This document shows, piece by piece, positions 35,867 to 45,457 of a stretch of 64,000 nt of DNA. Under the pieces are notes generated by a model. It did not search any database. It worked only from the letters and a program-made list of their open reading frames with translations, and was not told the origin of the DNA. This DNA comes from Afipia massiliensis (GTDB taxonomy: Bacteria; Pseudomonadota; Alphaproteobacteria; Rhizobiales; Xanthobacteraceae), in NCBI RefSeq assembly GCF_001006325.2, contig NZ_LBIA02000001.1, forward strand, positions 3,721,501 through 3,785,500, written 5' to 3'. Made by a program: the position numbers and the translations under genes. Every line of letters begins with the position of its first letter. Position 1 is the stretch's first letter.

Positions 35867-36814
35867 GTGCTGCAGAAGATCGGCCATCGTTATCTGACAT
35901 TGATTGTGCTCGCGGCAATCGTCGCTGCGTTGCCGCTGATATTTCCGTCGAGCTACTACTTCCGCGTGGCGTCGCTGGTCTGGGTCTCCGCCTTCGCGGC
36001 CATCGGCCTCAACATTCTGATGGGATCGGCTGGGCAGGTCAGCCTCGGCCATGCCGGCTTCTTCGGAATTGGCGCTTATGCCGTCGCTATCGGACCAGCG
36101 CATCTCGGAATTCCGACATGGGCTGCGCTTCTGATCGGCTGCGTGCTTTCTTCGGTACTGGCCTATCTCGTCGGTCGTCCGATCCTCAAGCTCAAGGGCC
36201 ACTATCTTGCTATCGCCACGCTTGGCCTCGGTGTGCTGGTGGCGCTGGTCATCACCACGGAGGGCCGCTGGACCGGCGGCCCGGACGGCATGCCAGTGGC
36301 GAAGCTCACGCTGTTCGGCTGGCGCGTCAGTGGCTCGGACACGTGGTACTGGATCTCGGGCGGACTTCTGCTGCTGGGAACATGGATCGCCCTCAACCTG
36401 AACAATACGCCGACCGGACGCGCCTTTCGCGCGCTCCATGACAGCGAGGTTGCGGCCAGGGTCGCCGGTATCGACGTCGCACGCTTCAAGCTGCAGGCAT
36501 TCGTCATTGCCGCCGCATACGCATCGATCGCCGGGTCCGTGCTCGCGCTGATGAACGGCTTCACCAACCCCGATCAGGCGGGTTTCCTGCACTCCGTGGA
36601 AATGGTGACAATGGTGGTGCTCGGCGGCCTTGGATCGGTCGTCGGGAGCATCGTGGGCGCAGCGGTGCTGATCACGCTGCCGCAAGTTCTCACCGTCTTT
36701 CAGGAATACGAGCATCTGCTGCTCGGCTTCCTCATCATCGTGTCGATGATCTTCATGCGCGACGGAATCGTCCCGACGCTTTCGCGCGTGCTGGCGAAGA
36801 GGACACAGTCATGA
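35867..36814 (+). CDS. Branched-chain-type ABC transporter permease (LivM)
   Basis: Second permease subunit, 315 residues from a GTG. Multiple hydrophobic helices occur, with the LivM signatures GLNILMGSAGQVSLGHAGFFGIGAYA, LKLKGHYLAIATLGLG and EMVTMVVLGGLGSVVGSIVG. Its stop overlaps the LivG start (ATGA), so the subunits are translationally coupled. Confidence 0.94.
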   Translation: MLQKIGHRYLTLIVLAAIVAALPLIFPSSYYFRVASLVWVSAFAAIGLNILMGSAGQVSLGHAGFFGIGAYAVAIGPAHLGIPTWAALLIGCVLSSVLAYLVGRPILKLKGHYLAIATLGLGVLVALVITTEGRWTGGPDGMPVAKLTLFGWRVSGSDTWYWISGGLLLLGTWIALNLNNTPTGRAFRALHDSEVAARVAGIDVARFKLQAFVIAAAYASIAGSVLALMNGFTNPDQAGFLHSVEMVTMVVLGGLGSVVGSIVGAAVLITLPQVLTVFQEYEHLLLGFLIIVSMIFMRDGIVPTLSRVLAKRTQS

Positions 36815-37593
36815 CGATCCTCGCGGCCAAGGACATCGGCATTTCGTTCGGAGGCATCAAGGCGATTGATGGCGTCAGCTTTAGCGTCAGCCCGGGACAG
36901 ATTCTGTCCATCATCGGACCGAACGGAGCGGGCAAGACAACGCTTTTCAACGTCGTTTCCGGTGTGTATGCGCAAGATCAAGGGCGGGTCGAACTGTCCG
37001 GCGAAGACGTCACCGGATTGACCCCGGACAAGCTTGCCGCGCGCGGCCTGTCGCGTACCTTCCAGAACCTCCAGATATTCCAGCGCATGACCGCGGCGGA
37101 AAACGTCATGGTCGGCCGTCATCTGCGCGAGCGCTGCAATCTTCTCGCGGATATGTTTCGGCTGCCGTCGGTGACGCGGCAGAACAGTGAGACGCGTGAT
37201 GCGGCGCTGACCTTGCTCGACGATGTCGGCTTGCACGGCAGCGCCGATGTTCCGGCGGGTTCGCTGTCGTATGGAGCCTGCAAGCGCCTTGAGATTGCCC
37301 GCGCACTCGCCGCCGAACCGCGCGTGCTTCTGCTCGACGAGCCGGCTGCCGGATGCAACGCGGTGGAGACCGAGGAAATCGATCATCTCATTCGCCGCGT
37401 AGCAGCCAAGGGCATCGCAGTGGTGTTGGTCGAACATGACATGAAACTCGTCATGAAGATTTCCGACCACATCCTTGTATTGAACCGTGGCAAGCCGATC
37501 GCGGAAGGCGCGCCTCGTGAGGTGCGCGACAATCCAGCCGTGCTTGAAGCCTATCTCGGCAAACACGGTGCAAAGGAGGCGGCCCGTGCTTGA
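36811..37593 (+). CDS. Branched-chain-type ABC transporter ATPase (LivG)
   Basis: This 260-residue cytoplasmic ATPase has Walker A GPNGAGKTTLFN near residue 35, a signature-motif variant LSYGACKRLEIARAL, Walker B VLLLDEPAAG and the switch His in VLVEHDMKLV. The signature LSYGAC departs from the usual LSYGQQ. The C-terminal ~20 residues follow the LivG pattern (VLEAYLGKHG). Confidence 0.94.
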   Translation: MTILAAKDIGISFGGIKAIDGVSFSVSPGQILSIIGPNGAGKTTLFNVVSGVYAQDQGRVELSGEDVTGLTPDKLAARGLSRTFQNLQIFQRMTAAENVMVGRHLRERCNLLADMFRLPSVTRQNSETRDAALTLLDDVGLHGSADVPAGSLSYGACKRLEIARALAAEPRVLLLDEPAAGCNAVETEEIDHLIRRVAAKGIAVVLVEHDMKLVMKISDHILVLNRGKPIAEGAPREVRDNPAVLEAYLGKHGAKEAARA

Positions 37594-38290
37594 AGTCGCC
37601 AATCTTCGCAGCGCCTATGGCCGCATCGAGGTTCTGCACGGCGTGAACCTCAACGTCCGCTCGGGTGAGGTCGTGGCGCTAATCGGCTCGAACGGCGCGG
37701 GAAAGACCACGCTGCTTCGGGCGCTGTCCGGCGTTCAGCCGATCACCGCCGGCGAGATCAGCTTTTTGGGTGATCGAATCGAGCGTCTCCCGCCGCACCG
37801 GCGGGTGGAGCGCGGCATGACACAATCGCCGGAAGGACGTCAGGTTTTCGGACCGCTGAGCGTCGAAGACAATCTGCGTCTCGGGGCCTACATGCGCCGC
37901 GACAAGGATATCGACAGCGACCGGGATCGTGTTTTCGAGATGTTCCCGGTTCTGGCGGAGAAGCGGAAGCTTCTGGCGGGAGGATTGTCCGGCGGCCAGC
38001 AACAAATGCTTGCGATCGGACGCGCCTTGATGGGTAAACCGAAGTTGCTTCTTCTGGACGAGCCGTCGCTAGGTCTGTCGCCCACGCTGGTCGACCAGAT
38101 CCTTGCCGCCATCGTCGATCTTCGGAGCAATGGCGTCACCGTGTTGCTGGTCGAGCAGAACGCCAGCGCAGCTCTTGAAATTGCCGACCGCGGTTACGTG
38201 CTGGAAACAGGCAAGGTGGCTTTTGAAGGTGCCGGCGCGACGCTCCTGTCAGATCCGAAAGTGAAGGCCGCGTATCTCGGCGCGGCCTAG
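37586..38290 (+). CDS. Branched-chain-type ABC transporter ATPase (LivF)
   Basis: Second ATPase, 234 residues from the GTG at 37586, which has AGGAGG 6 bp upstream and overlaps livG by 8 bp; the frame is open further upstream but only within livG. Walker A GSNGAGKTTLLRAL, signature LSGGQQQMLAIGRAL, Walker B LLLLDEPSLG and the His-less LLVEQNASAAL typical of LivF are present. It completes the five-gene transporter K-H-M-G-F. Confidence 0.94.
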   Translation: MLEVANLRSAYGRIEVLHGVNLNVRSGEVVALIGSNGAGKTTLLRALSGVQPITAGEISFLGDRIERLPPHRRVERGMTQSPEGRQVFGPLSVEDNLRLGAYMRRDKDIDSDRDRVFEMFPVLAEKRKLLAGGLSGGQQQMLAIGRALMGKPKLLLLDEPSLGLSPTLVDQILAAIVDLRSNGVTVLLVEQNASAALEIADRGYVLETGKVAFEGAGATLLSDPKVKAAYLGAA

Positions 38291-38296
38291 CACCCA

Positions 38297-41200
38297 TTAA
38301 CTTCGCGATGGCTCGATAACCGTTCTCTGCTCCGCCGGCATCGAGACGGAATCTGCCTCGGCGTCTTCGCTCACCGGAGCGCGTCCGAACCACGCATAAA
38401 GTGCTGGCAGCACAAAGAGCGTCAGCAGCGTCGCGCTGATGAGGCCTCCGATGACGACGGTCGCAATCGGCCGTTGAACCTCCGCTCCGGTTCCGGTTGC
38501 CAGCGCCATCGGGACAAATCCGAGCGATGCGACCAGCGCGGTCATGGCAACGGGACGAAGCCGGGTGAGGGCGCCGACAAAGATTGCGTCTGTCTTCTCG
38601 TACCCCTTCGCCATCAACTGCTTGATGTAGGTCAACATCACCAGGCCGTTGAGGACGGCGACGCCGGACAGGGCGATGAACCCGACTGCGGCCGAGACCG
38701 AAAACGGAATTCCCCGCAGCCACAGCGCGACAACGCCGCCGGTCAGCGCCAACGGCACGGCGCTGAAGACCATGAGTGCATCCCGCGCTGTGCCGAGTGC
38801 CCCCATGAGCAACAGGAAGATCAGGACGAAGCAAACCGGAACCACGATGAGAAGTTTCGCGCGCGCCGCCGCGAGGTTCTCGAACTGGCCGCCCCAGGAC
38901 ATCCAGTAGCCGGACGGCAGGGTCACGGCGCTCTCGATCTGCGACCGGGCGTCGTTCACGACGGTGGCGATGTCGCGGTCCCGTACATTGGCGGTGACGA
39001 CAACGCGGCGCTTGCCGTTCTCGCGGCTGATCTGATTGGGGCCTTCGCTGATCTTGAAGGTTGCCAGTTGCCCCAGCGGTACGGTCAATGGCGTGACGCC
39101 TGCCATCGGCAGTGAGACCGGAAGATTTTTCAGGGCATCGAGATCGCCGCGGATGTCCTCCGGCAGCCGGACCACGATGTCGAAACTGCGGTCTCCTTCA
39201 AACACGGCTCCGGCGGCTCGCCCGCCGATGGCGGTGCCGATCACATCCTGAACTGCTGCAAGGCTAAGGCCGCGCCGCGCGATCTCCATCTTGTCCACGG
39301 TGATATCCAGCACCGACAGGCCGCTGACCTGTTCGATTCTAACGTCGGTTGCGCCCTTGGTTTTCTTCAGGATGTTTGCAATCTGTCCCGCGCTGCGCAA
39401 CATCGGTTCGAACTCGTCGCCGAAAACCTTCACGGCAAGATCGCCGCGAACACCGGCCAGCAGTTCGTTGAAACGCATCTGGATTGGCTGGGTGAATTCG
39501 TAATTGTTGCCGGGCAGCTCGCGCACGGCGTCTTCGATCTGCTCAAGCAGAGCAGCCTTGGTCAATTTTGGATCGGGCCATTGGTCCTGCGGCTTGAGAA
39601 TAATGAAGGTATCCGAGGTGTTGGGCGGCATCGGATCGGACGCGACTTCGGCGGTGCCGGTCTTGGAGAACACGTAGGAGACTTGCGGGAACGCGCTAAT
39701 TGCTTTCTCGACGTCAAGTTGCATCGTCTGCGATTGCGTCAGGCTGGTGCTGGGAATCCGCAGCGCGTGCATGGCGATGTTCTTTTCGTCCAGCGTCGGG
39801 ATGAATTCCTGACCGAGCCGAGAAAACAGCAGCAAGGCTCCGACGAACAGGACCAGTCCGGTCGCAACAGCAGGAGCAGGCCGTTTGATGGCGCGCTTGA
39901 GCAGCGGTGCGTAAGACGCCTTAAGGCTGCGCACGAGCCGGCTGTCGGATTCCGTCACCCGGCCGGTCACCGCGATGGCGATCAGCGCAGGAACGAAGGT
40001 GAGGGACAGCACGAAGGCCGAGACGAGCGCAAGGATGACCGTCAAGGCCATCGGTTCGAACATCTTTCCCTCAACGCCGCTGAACGTCAGCAGCGGGACA
40101 TAAACCAGGATGATGATCGCCTGACCGTAGACGCTGGGGGCGATCATCTCTTCGGCTGATGTTTTCACAACCGCGAGACGCTCGGGCAGCGACAGTGTCC
40201 GGCCGGCGGCGGTCTGCTTTTCGGCCAGGTGACGCAGCGCGTTCTCGGTAATGATGACCGCGCCGTCGACGATCAGGCCGAAATCGAGCGCGCCGAGGCT
40301 CATGAGGTTCGCGCTGATCCGGCCTTGCAGCATCCCGAAGGCCGTCATCAGCATCGCCAGCGGAATAACGAGAGCGGTGATAAATGCTGCGCGGAAGTTG
40401 CCGAGCAGCAGGAACAGGACGGCGATGACGAGCAGGGCGCCTTCGCCCAGATTCCAGGCCACTGTGGTGATCGTCGCATCGACGAGCTGCGTGCGGTTGA
40501 GAACTGTTTCGACAGTCACGCCGGCAGGCAGCGTACGGCGGATGTCCTGCATTTTGGCATCGACCGCGGCGGAGACCGTTCGGCTGTTGCTCCCGATCAG
40601 CATGAGAGCCGTTCCGACGACCACCTCATGCCCATCGCGGCTGGCGCTGCCGGTGCGGATTTCACCTCCGATCGTCACGTCCGCGACATCGCGAATCCGT
40701 ACAGGAACCGCGCCGCGGGTGATGATGGTCACGTCGCCGATGTCGGCGATCTTTTCCAGACGGCCGCCGGTCCGGACCGCGATGCCTTCGCCGTTACGGT
40801 CGATGGTGCTGGCCCCGCGGCTGATATTGTTCACCTCAATGGCGCGCACGACGTCGCCGAACGAAAGACCCAGCGCGATCAGCTTCGCAGGGTCCGGCTT
40901 GACCTGAAACTGCTTGATGAACCCGCCGATGGCGTCAACGCCCGCCACACCGGGCACGGTTTTGATCTGCGGGCGGATGATCCAGTCCTGCACCGTTCGC
41001 AGATATGCGCCGCGCTCGATGTCGGTTTTCAGCAGTTCGCCTTCTGTGGTCAGGAACGAGCCGTCTGCCTGCCAGCCCGACTTGCCGTCGCCAGATTTCG
41101 CGCCGAGCGAAACTGTCCACATGTAGATTTCGCCAAGACCAGTGGAGATCGGCCCCATCTTCGGATCGGCGCCGGGCGGCAGGCTGGCGCGTACGTCGAT

Positions 41201-41542
41201 CAGCCGCTCGTTGATCTGCTGCCGCGCGAAGTAAATGTCGGTCTTCTCATTGAAGATCGCCGTGACCTGCGAAAATCCATTGCGTGACAGCGACCGTGTG
41301 GTTTGCAGTCCGGCGATGCCGGCCAGTGCGGTCTCGATACGGAACGTGACCTGCTTTTCGATCTCCACCGGCGACAGCGCCGGCGCCGTGGTGTTGATCT
41401 GCACCTGCTTGTTGGTGATGTCGGGCACTGCATCGACAGGAAGACGCGTGAGCGACCACGCGCCCAGAGCGACGAAGCCAAGACTGAGCAGGACGACGAT
41501 CCAGCGATGCTGGATGGATAGATCGAGAATGCGCTTGATCAT
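38297..41542 (-). CDS. Heavy-metal efflux RND transporter, CzcA/CusA family
   Basis: This 1081-residue inner-membrane RND pump drives proton-coupled metal export across the envelope. Twelve transmembrane helices and two periplasmic loops fit the size. The proton-relay motif in helix IV reads LDFGLIVDGAVIITEN, the HME pattern DFGxxxDGAxxxxEN associated with Zn/Co/Cd (CzcA-like) rather than Cu/Ag specificity. It starts 10 bp after the adaptor gene, so the two form an operon. An outer-membrane factor gene is not present on either side. Confidence 0.94.
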   Translation of the reverse strand: MIKRILDLSIQHRWIVVLLSLGFVALGAWSLTRLPVDAVPDITNKQVQINTTAPALSPVEIEKQVTFRIETALAGIAGLQTTRSLSRNGFSQVTAIFNEKTDIYFARQQINERLIDVRASLPPGADPKMGPISTGLGEIYMWTVSLGAKSGDGKSGWQADGSFLTTEGELLKTDIERGAYLRTVQDWIIRPQIKTVPGVAGVDAIGGFIKQFQVKPDPAKLIALGLSFGDVVRAIEVNNISRGASTIDRNGEGIAVRTGGRLEKIADIGDVTIITRGAVPVRIRDVADVTIGGEIRTGSASRDGHEVVVGTALMLIGSNSRTVSAAVDAKMQDIRRTLPAGVTVETVLNRTQLVDATITTVAWNLGEGALLVIAVLFLLLGNFRAAFITALVIPLAMLMTAFGMLQGRISANLMSLGALDFGLIVDGAVIITENALRHLAEKQTAAGRTLSLPERLAVVKTSAEEMIAPSVYGQAIIILVYVPLLTFSGVEGKMFEPMALTVILALVSAFVLSLTFVPALIAIAVTGRVTESDSRLVRSLKASYAPLLKRAIKRPAPAVATGLVLFVGALLLFSRLGQEFIPTLDEKNIAMHALRIPSTSLTQSQTMQLDVEKAISAFPQVSYVFSKTGTAEVASDPMPPNTSDTFIILKPQDQWPDPKLTKAALLEQIEDAVRELPGNNYEFTQPIQMRFNELLAGVRGDLAVKVFGDEFEPMLRSAGQIANILKKTKGATDVRIEQVSGLSVLDITVDKMEIARRGLSLAAVQDVIGTAIGGRAAGAVFEGDRSFDIVVRLPEDIRGDLDALKNLPVSLPMAGVTPLTVPLGQLATFKISEGPNQISRENGKRRVVVTANVRDRDIATVVNDARSQIESAVTLPSGYWMSWGGQFENLAAARAKLLIVVPVCFVLIFLLLMGALGTARDALMVFSAVPLALTGGVVALWLRGIPFSVSAAVGFIALSGVAVLNGLVMLTYIKQLMAKGYEKTDAIFVGALTRLRPVAMTALVASLGFVPMALATGTGAEVQRPIATVVIGGLISATLLTLFVLPALYAWFGRAPVSEDAEADSVSMPAEQRTVIEPSRS

Positions 41543-41552
41543 GATGATTGCC

Positions 41553-42746
41553 TTAATGCTGATGCTCGGTGTCGCCTTTGCCGAGATCGGCCTTCAAGAC
41601 GAAGGTGTTGGCGGTCGCGATCCGGTCGCCGGGAGACAGGCCGGAGATCACCTCGAATGATTTGCTGTCTTCGCGGCCCGTGATGATCTTGCGGGGCTCG
41701 AAGCCTTCCGAAGTGCGGACGAAGACGGCGCTTTGGCCCTCCACGGTCTGCACGGCGCTTTTCGGCACCACGATGCCCGCTTTAATCTGCTGGAACGGAA
41801 TGTGAGCGGTCACGAACATTCCCGGCCGCAGGACATGGGAAGGATTGTCGACCGAGGCGACGACGCGCGCCAGACGAGTGTCCTTGTCGAGCAGCGGGCT
41901 GACGAACATGATTGTCGCGGGCAGAGGCTCCGCGCCGGAACCGGTTTCGACGCTGATCTGCTGTCCCTCCCTGACCACGGCAATATCCGCCGCAGGCAGC
42001 GCCAGTTCGGCCCACACCACGCGCGAGTCGACGATCACGAACAGTTCGCTTTCCTGACCTTCGCGACCCACCAGGGATCCGAGATCGACGCGGCGCTCGG
42101 CGATCCGGCCGCTCATCGGCGCACGCAGTTCCTGCAGCCTCAGGCTTTCGACCGGTTGCTTGGGCAGCGCTGCAATCTGGTCACCGGTCAGGCCCAGCGC
42201 AAAGAGCTTCTGGCGTGCGACATCGAACTTGATCCGCATGTCTTCGTACAGGGTCTTCGCACGCAGGAAATCATTCTCGCTGCTGACCTTGGACTCGAAA
42301 AGACTCTTCGAGCGAGTGAACAGCGTTTCCTGAAGTTCAAATGCGACACGCGCGGCGAGGTACTCGCTTTTGGCGTCGGCAACCTCACGGCTTTCGATAA
42401 TCGCCAGAACGTCGCCCTCACGGACAGTATCTCCGAGCCGTTTGCGCAACTCCGCGACGGTGCCGAGCAATCGCACGGAGACCTTGGCGAAATGCTCGCC
42501 ACTAGGGACGATGGTACCCGGTACGGCGATGCGTTTGCTCAAGATCCCGGCGGTCACCTCCCGGATCGCGAAGTTTCCGGCTGCGATCTGACGCTCGCTG
42601 AGCTTCAGGCCGGCTTCTTCATGATGCTCATGTTGCTCGGACTTGCTTTGCGCCTTTGGAGATTCATGCGCGTGTGCGGCGGTGAGAAAAATGCTCGCGA
42701 GTGCGCCAAGAGCGCCGCCTGCGACACGTAATCGAAGTCTGGTCAT
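41553..42746 (-). CDS. RND efflux periplasmic adaptor, CzcB-like
   Basis: Membrane-fusion protein of 397 residues linking the RND pump to an outer-membrane channel. An N-terminal signal or anchor (AGGALGALASIFLTAAHA) is followed by a His-rich stretch (SEQHEHHEEAG) that may bind metal. Barrel-sandwich halves flank a coiled-coil hairpin (about 130-215). The order of domains matches CzcB/CusB. The C-terminus is again His-containing (EHQH). It is the upstream gene of the pair with CzcA. Confidence 0.92.
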   Translation of the reverse strand: MTRLRLRVAGGALGALASIFLTAAHAHESPKAQSKSEQHEHHEEAGLKLSERQIAAGNFAIREVTAGILSKRIAVPGTIVPSGEHFAKVSVRLLGTVAELRKRLGDTVREGDVLAIIESREVADAKSEYLAARVAFELQETLFTRSKSLFESKVSSENDFLRAKTLYEDMRIKFDVARQKLFALGLTGDQIAALPKQPVESLRLQELRAPMSGRIAERRVDLGSLVGREGQESELFVIVDSRVVWAELALPAADIAVVREGQQISVETGSGAEPLPATIMFVSPLLDKDTRLARVVASVDNPSHVLRPGMFVTAHIPFQQIKAGIVVPKSAVQTVEGQSAVFVRTSEGFEPRKIITGREDSKSFEVISGLSPGDRIATANTFVLKADLGKGDTEHQH

Positions 42747-42885
42747 TGTTAAAATCCCGCGAGCGGTCAGGCTCGAGCCACGATCAATTCAACGAATTGC
42801 TGTGCCTGCGAAAGTTGATGCAGACAGGCTGTCGCGCAGCCTGCGGGGCTGCGGACATGCCAACGGGCCTGTCGGCCCTCGGGAT

Positions 42886-43257
42886 TTAGGCGCGGGGTGG
42901 TTTGAAAAGGGGCAGGCCGGCAAGCGACGGCGGCGTCTGTTCCCGGCCGATGCGCGGCGCTTGATGGCTGATGTCAGCAGGAAGACTCACGGCAGAGGCC
43001 GGTTGCCCGGTGACGTGGTTCAGGCAATGGTCGCAATGCGCGGGCATCTTCTGATCTGGCGTATCGGGCGGGGTGCCCGCGTCGAAATCCAGCGTGATCG
43101 CCGTAGGATTCGAGCCCGCAAAGGCCAGATCGCAGCTTCCGCAATGGATCAGCGATGCCAGCAGGCCAAGCATCAACGCCAGAACCAGCGACAGACGGCG
43201 TCGCCGTCCATTGCGTCCTGAGCTGAAGCCCGCATCGAGTTGAAGACCGCTGGTCAT
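42886..43257 (-). CDS. Small Cys/His-containing membrane or periplasmic protein (DUF2946-like)
   Basis: This 123-residue protein has one hydrophobic helix (about 21-38, LSLVLALMLGLLASLIHCG) with Cys residues at its end (HCGSC), and a later HCDHCLNHV motif. This layout resembles DUF2946, a family often found beside copper or other metal-resistance genes. The position between the CzcAB-type pump and the CDF exporter supports a metal-related role. The assignment to DUF2946 is from memory of the pattern. Confidence 0.6.
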   Translation of the reverse strand: MTSGLQLDAGFSSGRNGRRRRLSLVLALMLGLLASLIHCGSCDLAFAGSNPTAITLDFDAGTPPDTPDQKMPAHCDHCLNHVTGQPASAVSLPADISHQAPRIGREQTPPSLAGLPLFKPPRA

Positions 43258-43298
43258 GTTCTATCAGTAGATTTTCTGTCGGGCCTTTTCAAGGCCGG

Positions 43299-44273
43299 TT
43301 AGACGGCCCGATCGGGGACCAGCGCGCACGCCGTGACCGGACTGGTCACGATCTGGATGGTTGTGTGCTGAATGCCGAAATCTTCATTCAAATGATGCGT
43401 CGCCTCCACCAGGAAGGCATCGCCCGGATGGCCGGACGGCATGACCAGATGGCAGGTCAGCGCAACCTCGGTCGTGCTCATTGGCCAAATATGAAGATCG
43501 CAGACCTCCGTCACGCCCGGACGCTGTTCAAGGTAACGGCGGACTGCGGCGGGATCGATGGTTGACGGCACCGCGCCAAGCGACATCGCGGTGCTATCGC
43601 GCAGAAGTCCCCATGTGCCCCACACGATGACCGCGACGATCGCAAGGCTTGTGAGAGCGTCGATCCACAGCCAGCCGGTGAACATGATAACCAATGCGGC
43701 AATGACGACGCCGGCCGAAACCGCAGCGTCAGCCGCCATGTGCAGGTAGGCGCCCTGGATATTGAGATCGCTCTTGCGGCCGGAGGCGAACAGCAAGGCT
43801 GTGAATCCGTTGATGACGATCCCGATGGCCGCGACAATCATGACGGTCACTTCCGCGACCGGCTCGGGATTGAACAATCGCAGCACGGCCTGCCAGCCGA
43901 TCGCGCCGACCGCGATCAGCAGGAAGACCGCATTGAACAGCGCAGCCAGGATCGAGGATCCGCGCAGACCATAGGTGTAGCGCTCAGAAGGCGGCCGCTT
44001 CGACAGGATGACCGCGATCCAGGCGACGATCAGTCCCAGGACGTCAGAGAGGTTATGCCCGGCATCCGCGATCAGGGCTGTCGAATTGCTGATGTAGCCG
44101 TAGACCGCTTCGATAACGATGAAGATCGTGTTGAGCACGATGCCGACCGCGAAGGCCATCCCGAAATTCGCAGGCGCGTGCACGTGTCCGCCGGGCCCAT
44201 GATCATGTCCATCGGCATGGCCGTGATGCTGACGATCAGCATGGTCGTGAGCGGCGTGATGCGAGTGCGTCAT
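43299..44273 (-). CDS. Cation diffusion facilitator metal exporter (CzcD/DmeF-like)
   Basis: This 324-residue inner-membrane antiporter exports divalent metals. The His-rich N-terminus (about 30 residues with over ten His) is followed by six helices. Metal-site residues are His and Asp in AGHNLSDVLGL (helix II) and HMAADA (helix V). The C-terminal cytoplasmic domain carries CDLHIWPMSTTEVALTCH. The HD-HD arrangement fits Zn/Co/Ni-type CDFs. It probably lies in the same metal-response region as the RND pair. Confidence 0.93.
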   Translation of the reverse strand: MTHSHHAAHDHADRQHHGHADGHDHGPGGHVHAPANFGMAFAVGIVLNTIFIVIEAVYGYISNSTALIADAGHNLSDVLGLIVAWIAVILSKRPPSERYTYGLRGSSILAALFNAVFLLIAVGAIGWQAVLRLFNPEPVAEVTVMIVAAIGIVINGFTALLFASGRKSDLNIQGAYLHMAADAAVSAGVVIAALVIMFTGWLWIDALTSLAIVAVIVWGTWGLLRDSTAMSLGAVPSTIDPAAVRRYLEQRPGVTEVCDLHIWPMSTTEVALTCHLVMPSGHPGDAFLVEATHHLNEDFGIQHTTIQIVTSPVTACALVPDRAV

Positions 44274-44393
44274 GCGGTTCCCATACAGGGCGGCGCCCGA
44301 AGCGCCGGTTGCTGCAAGGGATATGCGTCATCCGGAAACCGAATACTATCACAGCGGGGAAGCAATTAGAGAGCGTCGATGGCGCTCGGGGTC

Positions 44394-45257
44394 TTACTGG
44401 AACGGCTTCACACCCGCGACGGCGCGCGATCGGGCAACGGTGGCTGTGATGTTTTCAGCAAGCAGGCGGGCGAGGCAGGAGTAGCCCCAGTCGTTCATAT
44501 GTAAGCCATCTGCGGTGATGAACCGGTCGAACGCGATGGCCTGATCTTCATGCCAGTGCCGCATGGCCACGTAACGCCGAAACAGCGGGACATGCGTTTG
44601 CTTTGCGACATAAGCGATCAGCCCGACCATTTCGCTGACCGCCGGCTTGGCGTTCACGCGCGGTGCGAACTGCGGGTCGATCAGCAGCACGTCCGCGCCG
44701 CTTTTCTTGATGCGCGAGATCCCGGCCTGCAACACGTTCGCAGTCTCGGGGATGTTCCCGTCGCGAAGCACGGTATTTGTGCCGAGTTGCCAGATCACCA
44801 GATCCGGCTTGGGCTCGAGAACCGCATCCATCCGCGCCATCATCGAGTTCGCGTCTTCGCCGTTGATGCCCTGGTTGATGACGGTCACACGCGTTTCCGG
44901 AAACCTTTGACGCAACTCGCGCTCAAGGCGGCTGGGATATGAGAACGCCGGCGTGCTGGCGCCTGCACCGCCGGTCGAGGAAGAACCGACAGCGACAATC
45001 GTGACGGGATCGTGCGCTTCCAGACGTTTGGCGACGCGCGCGAGCGGAGCATCGAGCTGCGAGAGCGACTTCGCCTGCACGCAGGGCTGAGTCTTGAAAA
45101 CGCTGTTCAGATCGTCGGATGCGGAAGAACTGGTTTTCGCCTGTTCTGCGTGCGACGCAGCGGGGCATACGACAAGTGCCGAGATGCCAAGCGCAAGCGC
45201 ACCAACGCTGGCGGCGATCGTCGAAGCCGTTTTCCGGCTGGGCGAGGGGCTGAGCAT
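44394..45257 (-). CDS. Secreted SGNH/GDSL-type hydrolase
   Basis: This 287-residue protein starts at the ATG at 45257 (a TTG precedes it). A signal peptide ends near SHA. SGNH blocks are all visible: the nucleophile in VAVGSSSTGG (a GSS variant of GDS), Gly in NQGINGED, Asn in WQLGTNT, and the Asp-His pair in ADGLHMNDWG. Members are lipases, acylesterases or carbohydrate deacetylases acting in the periplasm or outside. The substrate cannot be told from sequence. Confidence 0.85.
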   Translation of the reverse strand: MLSPSPSRKTASTIAASVGALALGISALVVCPAASHAEQAKTSSSASDDLNSVFKTQPCVQAKSLSQLDAPLARVAKRLEAHDPVTIVAVGSSSTGGAGASTPAFSYPSRLERELRQRFPETRVTVINQGINGEDANSMMARMDAVLEPKPDLVIWQLGTNTVLRDGNIPETANVLQAGISRIKKSGADVLLIDPQFAPRVNAKPAVSEMVGLIAYVAKQTHVPLFRRYVAMRHWHEDQAIAFDRFITADGLHMNDWGYSCLARLLAENITATVARSRAVAGVKPFQ

Positions 45258-45457
45258 CAAAAAGCGAACCCTGGCGTAGCGGCCATCGAGGGTCCGCGTC
45301 GATCAACACCTAACGAAATTTACCACCGTATTCAATGCGCCCTTCGGAGGTAGGGAACTCATGCTTAATCAAAATCATCCGCCAAAACAGCAGGTTGAGT
45401 TCATGTTCCGCGTGCTGCGATGCACAAGGGCGTGAATGGGGCACCGTTTTTTGGTTG

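Noticed and set aside
34688-36715. A 675-codon open frame antisense to the LivH and LivM genes
   Set aside because: It is the complement of well-supported permease genes; its composition (rich in His, Arg, Asp, Gln) is that of a GC-driven antisense frame and no motif is visible.
40229-41287. A 352-codon open frame antisense to the CzcA-type gene
   Set aside because: Same reason: strong sense-strand gene with a conserved relay motif; no ribosome site or domain antisense.
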